From contig OX123197.2 in assembly GCA_944739405.2 (NCBI GenBank), positions 54,040,047 through 54,104,046 on the forward strand: a stretch of DNA of 64,000 nt, given 5' to 3'. Each line of letters opens with the position of its first letter. Positions within the stretch are counted from its first letter, which is position 1. The notes beneath the pieces are model-generated. The model worked only from the letters and a program-made list of their open reading frames with translations, was not told where the DNA came from and did not search any database. The DNA is from Euclidia mi (Eukaryota; Arthropoda; Insecta; Lepidoptera; Erebidae). Of the stretch, positions 1 to 11,398 are shown one piece after another. A program made the translations under genes and the position numbers.

Positions 1-2
1 GA

Positions 3-740
3 CTCTTAGTAAATCCCGATAAATCCCAACTGATCATTATAGGTAGCTCCAGAATGGTCTCAAAAATTAGTTTGCCCGATCTTCCGCGAATAACTTTTGA
101 TGGAAAAGATCTATCTTTCAGCAAATCAGTAAAAAATCTCGGGATCTATTTTGACGAAACCTTGTCTTGGGGACCACAGTTGCAGGAAACTAGTCGCAAA
201 CTATTTGCATCTGCAGGTTCATTGCGTAGGTTACACAACTTCCTTCCGACTGCCACTAAAATTGCGCTTGCGGAATCTCTGCTTCTGCCTATACTTGACT
301 ACGCTGATGTCAGCTATCTTGACCCCAACGAAGAGCAGCTAGACAAACTTGAGCGTCTCCAAAATTTTTGCATACGATTTATATTTGGACTTCGCAAATA
401 TGATCACGTTTCAGAATTTCGCCTCAGGCTCAAGTGGCTGCCAATTCGTCTTCGCAGGAATACTCACATTCTCACATTATTATACAATGTCCTGTTTAAT
501 CCTAGTACCCCCTCTTACCTCAAAGAACGTTTTAAGTTCATGAATGACACACATGTAAGGTCCTTGAGGTCGTCCAGGGATTTGACGCTGGAAATGCCAA
601 TGCATTCTACAAATTACTTTGACAAATCCTTTTCTGTTCAGGCTGTGCGCCTGTGGAATGCATTGCCAGTAGAGATTCGAAGCGCAAAATCTCTAAACAT
701 ATTTAAGGGAATGTTAAAAAAGCATTACCTCTCCATCTAA
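3..740 (+). CDS. C-terminal part of a CR1-type non-LTR retrotransposon ORF2 (5' end outside window)
   Basis: The frame is already open at base 3, so the protein begins upstream of the window; the first methionine at 54 is internal. The start reads LLVNPDKSQLIIIG, the conserved segment that follows the palm of LINE reverse transcriptases, then LGIYFDETLSW (thumb motif). The rest is the long C-terminal tail usual in CR1 and Jockey-like elements, with YADVSYLDP and a final block near VRLWNALPVEIRSAKS. No RNase H or zinc knuckle is visible. The frame is undamaged over 245 codons, which suggests a fairly young copy. The enzyme would copy its own RNA into nicked chromosomal DNA. Clade choice (CR1/Kiri-like) rests on the tail and the microsatellite 3' end and is moderate. 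Confidence 0.85.
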   Translation, partial: LLVNPDKSQLIIIGSSRMVSKISLPDLPRITFDGKDLSFSKSVKNLGIYFDETLSWGPQLQETSRKLFASAGSLRRLHNFLPTATKIALAESLLLPILDYADVSYLDPNEEQLDKLERLQNFCIRFIFGLRKYDHVSEFRLRLKWLPIRLRRNTHILTLLYNVLFNPSTPSYLKERFKFMNDTHVRSLRSSRDLTLEMPMHSTNYFDKSFSVQAVRLWNALPVEIRSAKSLNIFKGMLKKHYLSI

Positions 741-884
741 CATCAAAAATGCAAACAAAATAATGACCATACTGAATGTAATGTCTCGCTATATAACATC
801 TAGTCTTTGTATCATATGGTATTTTTATGTTTTTATTTTTATTGGTACAAATATACTTAGTATGTCCTATATATTATAAGTATT

Positions 885-920
<36 letters not shown>

Positions 921-1208
921 GTATAATAATAATAATTTGTGTATATATGTATTATATATAATTAGGTATATAATATATATGGTTGATAAATGTATATATT
1001 TTTATTTAATATTATGTTTTGTTTTTTCTTTATTTCATTATTTAACTACACCACCACCACATAATGACTGCTTACATTATTTCTGTCCATCCTAAGGTTG
1101 CCTGGCAGAGATCGCATCTAGCGATAAGGCCGCCGATTGTACATAGATATTAGTTAATTTACCAATGTACCTACTGTACGATTTTATTTTGGTGTACAAT
1201 AAAGTGTA

Positions 1209-1231
<23 letters not shown>
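741..1231 (+). repeat. 3' UTR and microsatellite tail of the LINE
   Basis: AT-rich untranslated tail of the preceding ORF. It contains a (TA)n run at about 885-917, a block around 1098-1140 with the words GCAGAGATCGCATCTAGCG and AAGGCCGCC that recurs in lepidopteran LINE tails, AATAAA near 1198, and ends in (ATCT)n at 1210-1230. Tails of short tandem repeats replace poly-A in CR1-type elements. Confidence 0.7.
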
Positions 1232-1239
<8 letters not shown>

Positions 1240-1240
1240 A

Positions 1241-1992
1241 AGGGTGATTTAAAAGTCGTGTAATTCCTTTGAACCTCATGATCTGCTGGTGATATAGAAT
1301 GACCCCATGAAAATTTTTTTTTGCTTTGCTTCGGTTTCATACAATAGTACGTTAACAGCCTGAAAGGGTTTTAATAAAAAAGAATGTAAAAAAAATAAAC
1401 ACTACGTCAACTAAAATGTCGAATTCTAAAAGGAGGTAACAACACCTCGCGTCGCGTGCCGTCAGCTGTCATCGAGACACGGTAAGGTCAAACCCGCGGC
1501 ATTTAATGTCAGTGGCAGTAGATGGCGCTACTGCGAGTTTACTACTACGTACAAACCGCGCAAGAGGCGAAACTAGTCTCTCATGCCATCTTATTCTTTC
1601 AAATGATTGATATTTTATCATAAAACATAATTATTATTTACGATATTACTTACTAAATCTTGGACCGACAATCTTGTTAAAATCGCGGGAAGCGGTTGGT
1701 ATGCCCAGCAGTGGACGTCCTTTGGCTGAAATAATGATGATGATTACAGATTCTGACAATAATCTATCTATCTAAACCGTCTTAGCTATTTGGAACAGTC
1801 TCTGTCAACATAACTACCTACCACACGACAGCAGCTGATTTTACTTTAAAAATAGTCGCCTGTTGATACATGTTTGATTACTTATTTGTTCCCTAGGTAC
1901 TTTATCTTTAGTACAGTACAGATGTTTCATTAAGGAATAACATTGGTGGACTTTTGTCTTTTACTTGTGGCACGGCGACGCCGCTGGAGTTA
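1241..1992 (+). repeat. Left arm of a ~14.8-kb inverted repeat
   Basis: From AGGGTGATTTAAAAGTCG at 1241 to CTGGAGTTA at 1992, this segment is the reverse complement of 14435-16000 once the insertion at 15011-15790 is removed. Identity by eye is above 90%. The outer terminus (TA)CAGGGTGATTT resembles ends of Tc1/mariner-superfamily elements; the right copy keeps TA at 16001. It is either the long terminal inverted repeat of a composite transposon or an inverted duplication. Confidence 0.8.
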
Positions 1993-2918
1993 TGAGAGTT
2001 ATGATATGAGACACGGTAAGGTCAAACCCGCGGCGTTTAATGTCAGTGGCAGTAAATGGCGCAACTGCGAGTTTACTACTACGCCTACGTACAAACCGCG
2101 CAAGAGGCGAAACTATTCACTCGTGCCATCTTATTCTTTAAAATGATTGATACTTTATCATAAAAAATAATGATTATTTACGATATTACTAAATCTTGGA
2201 CTGACAATCTTGTTAAGATCGCGGGAAGCGGTTGGATGCGGGCGGCCCAAGATCGGGAGAGGCATAGCATGCCCAGCAGTGGACGTCCTTTGGCTGAAAT
2301 GATGATGATTAAAGATTCTGACAACGATCTATCAAAACCTTAGCCATCTGGATCAGTCTCTGCGGGAAGCGGTTGGATGCGGGCGGCCCAAGATCGGGAG
2401 AGGCATAGCATGCCCAGCAGTGGACGTCCTTTGGCTGAAATGATGATGAATAAAGATTCTGAAAACGATCTATCAAAATCTTAGCCATCTGGATCAGTCT
2501 CTGCGAAAAGCGGTTGGATGTGGGCGGCCCAAGATCGGGAGAGGCATAGCATGCCCAGCAGTGGACGTCCTTTGGCTGAAATGATGATGACTAAAGATTC
2601 TGAAAACGATCTATCAAAACCTTAGCCATCTGGATCAGTCTCTGCAGGAAGCGGTTGGATGCGGGCGGCCCAAGATCGGGAGAGGCATAGCATGCCCAGC
2701 AGTGGACGTCCTTTGGCTGAAATGATGATGACTAAAGATTCTGAAAACGATCTATCAAAACCTTAGCCATCTGGATCAGTCTCTGTCAACATAACTACCT
2801 ACCACACGACAACAGCTGTTTTTACTTTAAAAATAGTCGCCTGTTGACACATGTTTAATTATTTGTTACCTACTTTATCTTTAGTACAGATTAGATGTTT
2901 CATTAAAGAATAGCATTG
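1474..2918 (+). repeat. Direct tandem duplication (two diverged copies)
   Basis: Copy 1 (1474-1945) and copy 2 (2008-2918) both start GAGACACGGTAAGGTC and end in CATTAA(A/G)GAATA(A/G)CATTG. Only copy 1 belongs to the inverted arm. Copy 2 is longer because an internal 141-bp segment is amplified. Confidence 0.8.
2221..2784 (+). repeat. 141-bp tandem repeat, four units
   Basis: Units begin at 2221, 2362, 2503 and 2644, each with the form GCGGGAAGCGGTTGGATG, then CAGTGGACGTCCTTTGGCTG and an ATGATGATG run. Spacing is exactly 141 bp each time and the units differ at only a few bases. The cognate region in copy 1 (from 1682) is a single shortened unit, so the amplification is local and later. Confidence 0.85.
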
Positions 2919-3094
2919 TCTTGTCACTTCATCGTACAAAAAATTAAGAGATTAATTATTTTTGATTAATCTAAACGTGTTCTGTTAAGAACATCGTTAG
3001 TTAAGAAGGCACTACGTTGTTTTATTAAGTAATTGGCAGTCCAGTATTTTTATGATAATGAAGTCTTGGGCCAGAGAGGCCCGTGTCAAAGCGG

Positions 3095-4125
3095 CAACCG
3101 CTCGAACCTAGTAGGGCCTAGTACGAGTTAGCACTCGATCGTCACGGTGGACCATAGCCTAGTCGATGGGAACAATTTCCATACATTTTGTAAAAGCGCC
3201 CCTAACCACAGAATAATTAATAGTACTAACGTACAGAAGCTTCACTTTTCAAACCAATTTATTGAAATTACGACTCTTGGTACATAGCAAGAAAGTTCAA
3301 TTCAGCTCGCATAAGCACTCAGTGCCTAATGCGATATTAACCTAACAGTTCCCGTTCTTTTCTAACACATAACGCTGTCGCTGTCTGGCGCGGAGTGGCG
3401 CGCTAGGGTTGTCGACTTGGCGCTGCTACTATATTTATTCATCGTCTATCTACCTACTTGACCACGTACCTAATAATAAATAATTATCCTATAAGTATCC
3501 TATCCCACTATTGGATCTAGTAGAACAAAAGCACAAAAATTCTGGTCGTTTACATTTTAACTATACAAATTCTTAGTTATTTCCTAAACGCGTGGACCGA
3601 TTTACATGATTCAAACAGATAAAATGGTTTTTGAACTAAATCTTTAATTTGACACCATAATCGTTGAGATATCTCAACAAACAAAAAATCAAATTTTCAA
3701 GTTGCTCTCGTAATATAAATAAAATCAAATTTCCAAGTCGCTTTCGACACACAGTTAATTAAGCAATACTTTGCATTGGACTTGTGATGATACATTTTTG
3801 TTGTTAAAGGCGTTTAAGTTTATAATTTGAACAGTGTATGAACACGGCGCGTGAGAATACGGAGCGGTCGCACTCGTTGCGTGACGTCTAATGTGAGCGG
3901 CGCGCGGCAACCTACTAAATCCAACCACGTCGACATGGTTGGCCGAGGTACTTGTAAGTTTGTACCTAAAATGCGAAGTGCGCCCGGCCTGCCCTAACGG
4001 AGAGTAGCGATCGATAGAGACCGCTAGGGGGCGCATTTAGAAAATGTATGGAAATTGTTCCCGTCGACTAGGCTATCGTCCACCGTGACGATCGAGTGCA
4101 AACTCGTACTAGACCTGCAAGGTTA
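3095..4125. repeat. Secondary inverted pair 3095-3207 / 4020-4125
   Basis: The sequence just outside the left terminus of the foldback element (3095-3207, with CCACCGTGACGATCGAGTG on the opposite strand) occurs again in inverse orientation at 4020-4125 inside it. This implies a rearrangement, or a second overlapping element using the same flank. About 10% divergence by eye. Confidence 0.6.
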
Positions 4126-4159
4126 AGCGCGTTCGGCACCGTCTAGTTTATGGGTGACC

Positions 4160-4262
4160 GGCTACAAAAAGACAAACCCCTCCGTGCCTCGGAGAGCACG
4201 TTAAGCCGTCTGTCCCGGCTATCATCAGAAGATTTTTGACAGTCGTTAGAGGAATCAGTACC
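4160..4262 (-). repeat. Dispersed repeat fragment (family also at 43321 and 58468)
   Basis: On the minus strand it reads GACGGCTTAACGTGCTCTCC and then a GAGGCACGG word, shared with plus-strand fragments at 43321-43458 and 58468-58571. A short conserved retroposon tail or SINE-like piece of unknown parent. Confidence 0.55.
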
Positions 4263-4980
4263 CTCATATCTAGTCTAAACCATTCAGGGTTTCATAACCC
4301 TCCGTCCGATCAATGAAGGGATTGTAGGTAGTACTTGTAGCCTTGTAGAGTAGCGTAAAATGATAAGGAATTGGTGTAAATTTAATTAATTTTAAATAAT
4401 ATCATATCAGATAGATAATAGCTAGGTATTTACCTAAAGTTCATAAAGATTTGACGGCTTTGAGTGCATAGGCCACCTGACCGCCTCCTTTGACAAAAGC
4501 CGCCGTCGCGAGTCATCGTCCTTTACACGTGCCAAGTATTATTTTAGGTATAACAGATTTTATGCACTTGATGCAACAGCTGATCTCTTGGTTCGATGGT
4601 GTAGGTAAAACAAAACGCGGTATTTAGGTTGTCTGTTTGTTTCGTGCGAGTGCCTTGCCAACTCTGATGTCAGTGTTTTCAGACTGCCCGAAGGCCTACG
4701 AGATGGCCAACGATTCTTTGATTCGGCTTTACGTGCCGTTGGAAATCCGGTAGCGCACTCATGTAATGTCACACGCGGTCACCCATCTAAGAGAAGGCTT
4801 TTGCAAGCGTTGCTAACTTTGCCGACCTATTACGATCGGCAAGCCAAGTCGCGCTATGGCACAGAATAAATAGTACTAAGGTAGCTATAGCTATGACGCG
4901 ACGGTACACTAACCTATGTTTATAACAACTTTTTAATTGGTTTAACCTTACGTAAGTAGGTGCCTACCTTAAATTGATAA

Positions 4981-5044
4981 AAATATCAACTTGCTGTAAG
5001 ATGCTACGGCAATGGCCGTAGCATCTTACAGCAAGTTGATATTT
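4981..5044. repeat. Perfect 64-nt palindrome (30-bp stem, 4-nt loop)
   Basis: Positions 4981-5010 are the exact reverse complement of 5015-5044, with loop AATG at 5011-5014; the flanking bases (A at 4980, G at 5045) do not pair. A transcript of either strand would form a perfect hairpin. It lies inside the 3207-7261 element. Confidence 0.95.
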
Positions 5045-5700
5045 GAGAATGCTCCGCATGTCCTCCGCTCACGTCCAAAAACTTACGGCACCTTTGCACC
5101 ATCGCTGAACACACACTACTTAACAATCCTGGGCTTAACACTGCTAGCACTTTGAAAAGCTGCAACGATGCGAACACCGAATTGAAGCCGTCGAAACGCG
5201 CGTTCCGACCCAGCGTACCCAGTGTACCTTACAAATATCTTATTCCAATCGATAAATAAAAGCAACAGTTCCCTTTATTATTATATATTACATCACTGTT
5301 ATTAATATTATCAAGATTTGTTTATAAATAATACAGTTACAATTGCTACAATTTCAATTTTAATGGTTATTTTATGTTTTTTTTTATTTAGAAAATTTAC
5401 CGAAAACGTGTTTTGAACACAATGGTCCCCCCATAAATATGATCAAGATTAACAAATATTTTTTTAGCTGCTCTAAAATGTATACATTTGGCTAAAAAAC
5501 TGTTTTGTGAAGCCTATTTTGACTAGGTACAGCGCTTTAAACGCCTTTAACAACAAAAATGTATCATCACAAGTCTAATGCAAAGTATTGCTTAATTAAC
5601 TGTGTGTCGAAAGCGACTTGAAAATTTTATTTTATTTATATTACGAGAGCAACTTGAAAATTTGATTTTTTGTTTGTTGAGATATCTCAACGATTATGGT

Positions 5701-6804
5701 TAGGCATGAGACCGATATATCAAAACGAAACTGAAATCCGATTGCAGTCAGAAATCGTATCATATCGATATTCCAATATGAGAAAACCGATTTTAGAAAA
5801 CGCAAAACAATACCACGATAACGCAAACAATCTAATCCAAACCAAACGGAAACGGTGCAAGCGCAACCAAACTACAAAGTAAATCTAAAGCTTACGTTTT
5901 CGATAGTTTTCATATTCATTCCTTCTCTTTCACTCTACCCAACGACTACTTAGTTAGAATGAGAGAGAGCGAATTTCATATCCTTTTCTTTCTTACTTAG
6001 TGATCCGTTTTAAGAGCAAAAGAGATGAAGCGAATCGATCGTTGCCAAGCAAGCCAGTCGTAGTCTGCGTTATAGATTTTGGCGGTTTTATGAATTGCAG
6101 ATTGAATAGAAAAAATGAAACTTAAACGTCGAGGCGATAAGATCTAATTCAGATTGCAACTATTTAATGTTTGTTTTGAGAATTGCAAATAGTTTTAATA
6201 GTTATTAGGGATTTATGTTTGGAGAGTTGACTTGATCGATGTTTATTTGTTCACTTGACCTAGGTGACACGTGCAGTGCGGTGCGCGCGTAATAATAATT
6301 AAGTACCTATATTTGATTTTCGTGAAAGTTATAATATTAGGATTTAAAAAGTTTTATTGTTACGTTGTTAGGATTGTAAAGTGTAAATAAATAGAAACTA
6401 TTCGTGTTGTGTAATTTTAGTTTGTTTGGCGACTGAGTTTTTTAACAATTAGTTTTAAGTAGTTAGTTGGTTAGGATTTTAAAGTGTAAATATCTAAATA
6501 AAAACAATTCGTGTTGTGTAATTTTAGTTTGTTTGGCGACTGAGTTTTTTAACACTTAGTTTTAGGTAGTTAGTAGGTTTTCTTTTTCAATATGTCACGC
6601 AAACCAAGCAAAATATGGACGCATGACATGACAATACAAAAAGAGTTCGATTGTTTGCGTTTGTCTACGCAACTAGTAACTACGCTCGTCGCTCCGACAT
6701 CCGCTACAGAAATCGATTTCTTAAATCGGTTTTTGAAATCGATTTCAGTATCTGATATCGAATTTGTATCGGTTTGCGGAAAAATCGAAAAACGCCCATG
6801 CCTA
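5701..6804 (+). mobile_element. Non-autonomous hAT element, deletion derivative
   Basis: An exact 8-bp target duplication ATTATGGT flanks it (5693-5700, 6805-6812), and the uninterrupted arm at 3650 shows the empty site. Termini are TAGGCATGAG and, inverted, TAGGCATGGG. It splits the right arm of the foldback element, so it is younger. Inside, a segment of about 118 bp with GTTTGTTTGGCGACTGAG is repeated twice (about 6402-6575). An ATG at 6592 opens MSRKPSKIWTHD, like the start of a hAT transposase BED-finger region, but the frame loses similarity soon after and stops at 6822, so the transposase body appears deleted. Confidence 0.85.
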
Positions 6805-7321
6805 ATTATGGTGTCAAATTAAAGATTTAGTTCAAAAACCATTTTATCTGTTTGAATCATGTAAATCGGTCCACGCGTTTAGGAAATAACTAAGAATTTG
6901 TATAGTAAAAATGTAAACGACCAGAATTTTTGTGCTTTTATTCTACTAGCTCCAATAGTGGGATAGGATACTTATAGGATAATTATTTATTATTAGGTAC
7001 GTGGTCAAGTAGGTAGATAGACGATGAATAAATATAGTAGCAGCGCCAAGTCGACAACCCTAGCGCGCCACTCCGCGCCAGACAGCGACAGCGTTATGTG
7101 TTAGAAAAGAACGGGAACTGTTAGGTTAATATCGCATTAGGCACTGAGTGCTTATGCGAGCTGAATTGAACTTTATTGCTTAGTACCAAGAGTCGTAATT
7201 TCAATAAATTGTTTTGAAAAGTGAAGCTTCTGTACGTTAGTACTATATTAATTATTCTGTGCCCACACATAAATAAGTAGGTACGCACCTTCACAATCCG
7301 GAGAAAAATAATGGCCGTAAC

Positions 7322-7580
7322 CGTAACACACGCTCGAACTTGGTCCGAACAGACCACGGATTTGCTCCGCCTCCCGACCAAATCTGCCCGTCTGTAGAGT
7401 AGTCCGGCGAACATAATTATTATTAATTGAGTCCGCCTCGGTCCGCTAGTTTGCAGATCGGTCGGATCGGATATGGCTTACGTGAAGCAACTGTCCGATC
7501 CGGTCGTCTGTAGCGAGAGCGGATTTGGTCCGCCGGACCAACGGGTTTTGTCCGCCGGACAAGTTCGAGCGTGTGTTACG
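7322..7580. mobile_element. Short MITE with ~25-bp inverted ends
   Basis: CGTAACACACGCTCGAACTT at 7322 is inverted at 7561-7580. Flanks GCCGTAAC and GCTATAAC agree at 6 of 8 bases, compatible with a decayed 8-bp duplication of hAT type. The interior is rich in TCCG/CGGA words. Confidence 0.6.
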
Positions 7581-7589
7581 GCTATAACA

Positions 7590-9369
7590 ATTTACGATGC
7601 GCTATCTTTGTATGGAGACGGACTGCAACGTAAATGTTTCGAGTTGACGTCCACGACTCCCACGGCACTCACTGACGCCTATTTGAAGATAACATTACAC
7701 TACACATTCATTAGTAAGGTAGGTAAATAATATCAACTAATAAACATTGCACTAAGCTAGTATTTAGCATTTAATTGTTAGCAAATAAACAGTGAAGTAA
7801 AACCGTAATTTATTAGGAACGTAAACCAGTCCAATCCAGTTACATAAACTATTACAATCAGGGTGACACGAAGTGTGCTCAGAAATCAGACTCAGAAGCG
7901 TCCGAGTAGTCTTCACGCCTCTAGCGAGACCTGGCTGACCCCACCGGCAGGTTTCCCTGTAAAAGTCCGGTTAGCCATGTGTGGCACTGGTGCTCGATGA
8001 GCGGGGTGTTGACTCGAGCGCGTCAGCGCGCTGAGAAACGTCATCTTTCCGCGCGTGACAGTCGGCGAGTAGACACTGAGCCACTAAGAGTCTTTGTACT
8101 TTATATATATATACCTTTGTACTTTATAAACTTAAACCTATGCCTATTACCATAGTTAAAAAGAATAGTACTCTTGCGTCCTTAGACGCGCGGCGCAATC
8201 TGTACTGAGGCCGCGCCGGGCTGCGCTCGTCTATGAGATTGTGTGCGTGCGTACACAGCGCCAGCGACTCACGCGTACATTCAAACCGACGGTGGCCAAT
8301 TTGTATGAAGCTATCCTACTATTCTTTTTGTACTTACTATGCTATTACTACCTAACGAATTCAAAGATATCTACTAAAGAGCTAATTTAGACTTTGTATC
8401 AGTAACATAAGGTTTAATTCCAATGGTGACGTCCGTCGGTATCGGCTGTATCATGTTCCTCAAAGGTACCGACGCCGCGGCGACGCGGCTCTCTTGAAAC
8501 TAATTTGGGCTTTATTTCTTCAAATCGTCGTTCGATCAATTGAATCTAATTTTGTTAAACGATCCGTGCTGCAGTTGGGGTCCTCTTGATATTATTATTG
8601 TACCAAATAAATGTAGTAGGTACATGGTCATTTACACGTGTAAAGCAAAACCACGCTAAAATAGCAAACGGTCTCATACCATGACGTACAGAATCAGACA
8701 AAAGCGACCGAATTGACCTGGGATTGGTACTTGAGATATTAAGTTCAAATCTCAGTTCAATTAGTGTTAGAGGTAAATTCAAAGCATTGCATAAAAGGTA
8801 GGTGCCTACTAATAAAATAAATACCTAGGTACTTAACGGATAAAATGTAAGTACTTTTAGGTGATCGATAATTCAGTGAATGTGAGTTATCAGATAAATA
8901 CCTAATGAGTGTTTGAATTATGACCTATGTGATTTACCCATCGATCGTTAGCATGCAAATCAACTAACACAAAAACATTTTGAAATATGAAAATTCCAAG
9001 TACCTAAAATGCCAAAGTAGGTACTTCCTACGTTTAGTACGTTAAGAAATTAACTCCTATTCGGGTACCTACTACACGCCGCCGTATGTACGTAATAAGT
9101 AAGTAGGTATGTGAAGTAACAGATTCTGGGCTCTTAGTGGCACTAACCTGATCTGTAGTAAGCTCAGATCAAAGAAATAACCTAAGTCTGAGATTTGTCC
9201 ACATTTTTTACTTATTATTACAAATCCCGAAGTCAAATACATACATACCTACTTGAAATAAGTTCACAAATAACACATAAACAAACCAACCGGTAAAGGC
9301 GGTAAATCATCTAAAATTGGAAGTCGGAACAATCATTGGTTGGTGGCACATTTTTGTCGCGGAGTGACC
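7590..9369. other. No supported gene
   Basis: AT-rich DNA with a GC-rich patch at about 7900-8290 and a short TA run near 8103. Open frames here are short and unlike any protein I recognise. A weak inverted pair (AAAAAGAATAGTA near 8158, TACTATTCTTTTT near 8319) might mark a small MITE, with no clear target duplication. Confidence 0.5.
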
Positions 9370-9377
9370 GCTTAAAG

Positions 9378-11079
9378 CAGCGATATTCAACCTTTATTTT
9401 AGAAGGGCCGCATAGGAATTCCAGTCAGGGCCGCGCCGCGGGCCGCAGAAAAATTCAGTAGATCCTACGATTGTGGATTTGGAGGATTCAAATTATTGAG
9501 CTTCTACAAGATGCTCGTCGTTGTGCAGTTTCAGCAGGCTGAAGTGGTGAACTTGTGTGCTTGAAATATCGAGCTTACGTAGGCCGAGTTTTTGGGCTTC
9601 TGAAGGGTTGAGCTAAATGGGAGATACAAGTCGTGGCGAGAAAGGTTTCAAGGTGGCCTTTTCCAAGTCTAAGGCCATTTCTTTTTATGAGCCCGTGTGG
9701 CTCAAATAATGACGAGTGGGGTCCGAATCGTAGAGACAACCTTCAAAGGGCTGAATTGCGGTGCTTGACGGTCAATAAAACCCGGGCACATACAGCGCCG
9801 TGACCGTTAGTCAAAAGAATAAAATAAACAATCGTGAGAGGGTATCTGGATACGTGGCTTATGGCGTCGATTCACGAATGCTACTAGAAAGTCCTGAGGT
9901 GGGCGAGAAACCGATGCTTGACGCAAGACACGACGATGAGATGTGGCGGTCCGCGCCCTCCTGGGTCCTGGTGGTCATATGGGTAAGACCCATCTTGAGG
10001 AAGGGGCTAGAAGACGTCAGAGCGTTCTCAGCTTCCGATTGATCTACGGCCATAACTCTCTACGATTTGGCCGGTTAACAACACTTGCTCTTCGGACATT
10101 ATTAGAAGCCATGATCCGATGCGATCGACTACACACCATCTTCTCCTTCTGCGTGAATGAGATGGCAACTGAGGAAATATACGGAGGAGCAGGATTCGAT
10201 GCGTCAGCGTCTGTGGAACCTCAGGTCTGCATGCTACTAGAGAGTGAGTGACGATCTACAATAAATCATTGATTGATCTCCAGCCACTGTGGGGTACTGC
10301 CAGCGGCCTAATTATCGGGCCTATGAGGCAGCACGCGATCCGACCAGACGGGCCCGTTAGGAGGCTTACGTGTTTGTGTCCGCCTCTCGATGTTTTTATT
10401 GTTTCGTATTGTGTCGCAATATTAAACTGTATCAGCAATTTGACGGTTACATCTAGCCTAACCTAACTCGTACATTTAGGAGGGGCTCGTCGAGTGGTAG
10501 ACTAACTCAGGCGGGGTAACGCATGTTATGCTAAAGCAGTCTACGCAGCCCCGCCATTTTCATAGGTAGTAAAGTGAACACCGCGGAGATTTTGGAGAGT
10601 CTCACACACATCTCCACCAGCCCCAAACTCAAGCTAGTGGGAAAAGGCCGTGACCGGTTTTCACCACGAGTCTGCTAAATAATATTGTCAAAACGCATCA
10701 CACAGTCATGTCTTTGAACCTAACCAAGGCCGTGATATACCTTAATATCACGCCTGGGGATCTTTAACCACAGAACCAAAGACAATAAGTAAAGGCTCTT
10801 GAATCCTCGGTACAGTTTCGGCACTGCAATACAATGTGATTTAAATAACACACTCAAAAAACAGGCATGAAAGAAATGGGATTTGCTCGTCTCGCTGAAT
10901 GCAACTTGAGCGGACGCCCTGTACGTTCGCACTTTCTTTGGATGTAAGCAATTTAAAATGGTTGACATATTTTCCTACACATTATCTACTCCATGCTATT
11001 CGGTGGACCGGCCCACGGGTCACACGAAATGGCTTACCGGGCCGCATGCGGCCTGCGGGCCGCTGGTTGAGTACCGCTG
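9378..11079. mobile_element. Non-autonomous hAT element (1.7 kb)
   Basis: Left end CAGCGATATTCAACCTTT with a GGGCCGC-rich subterminus; right end, inverted, CAGCGGTACTCAACCAGCGG with the same GC-rich subterminus. This CAGCGG...CAACC form is common at hAT ends. Flanks GCTTAAAG (9370-9377) and ATTTAAAG (11080-11087) match at 6 of 8 bases. No transposase frame survives; the open frames of 60-100 codons inside are not recognisable. Confidence 0.75.
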
Positions 11080-11398
11080 ATTTAAAGCATGCCGCATTCG
11101 CAGACAAATAGCACACTTAGTACGTCTCAATAAAGTTAAAATTTGCAAACATTTCAGTGATGGCGGCTCTAGTCATAGGTGAGGAGGCTACGTCAAATAG
11201 TTTAATAGACCTTTATGATAAAGCCGACACCAAATAATTTCAATTAAAACTAAACTTAATGCAGATGCAAATAAAAACTAAATTTGTTTATTAATGCAAA
11301 TAAGACCGCGAATTTAACTTTTTCTAAAATCAATGCTTATTAAATCAGTGCATAATTTTATTGTCACTGAGCGCACGTGTTTTCCGTTTTACTTGAAA

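Larger units (their letters stand above)
3207..7261. mobile_element. Element with ~600-bp terminal inverted repeats (foldback-like)
   Basis: The left arm 3207-3815 starts CACAGAATAATTAATAGTAC and is the reverse complement of 5539-5700 plus 6813-7261; the gap in the right arm is the hAT insertion at 5701-6804. Arms agree closely. No transposase ORF is visible in the 1.7-kb centre (3816-5538). I see no target duplication next to the CACAG termini and cannot name the superfamily. A further related end (CACAGAATAAATAGTACTA) lies at about 4860. Confidence 0.7.

Noticed and set aside
1943..2146. Small gene over the start of the second tandem copy
   Set aside because: Frame spans the junction of repeat copies and has no conserved features.
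3755..4036. 93-codon minus-strand gene
   Set aside because: Lies across the arm and centre of a foldback element; no recognisable motif.
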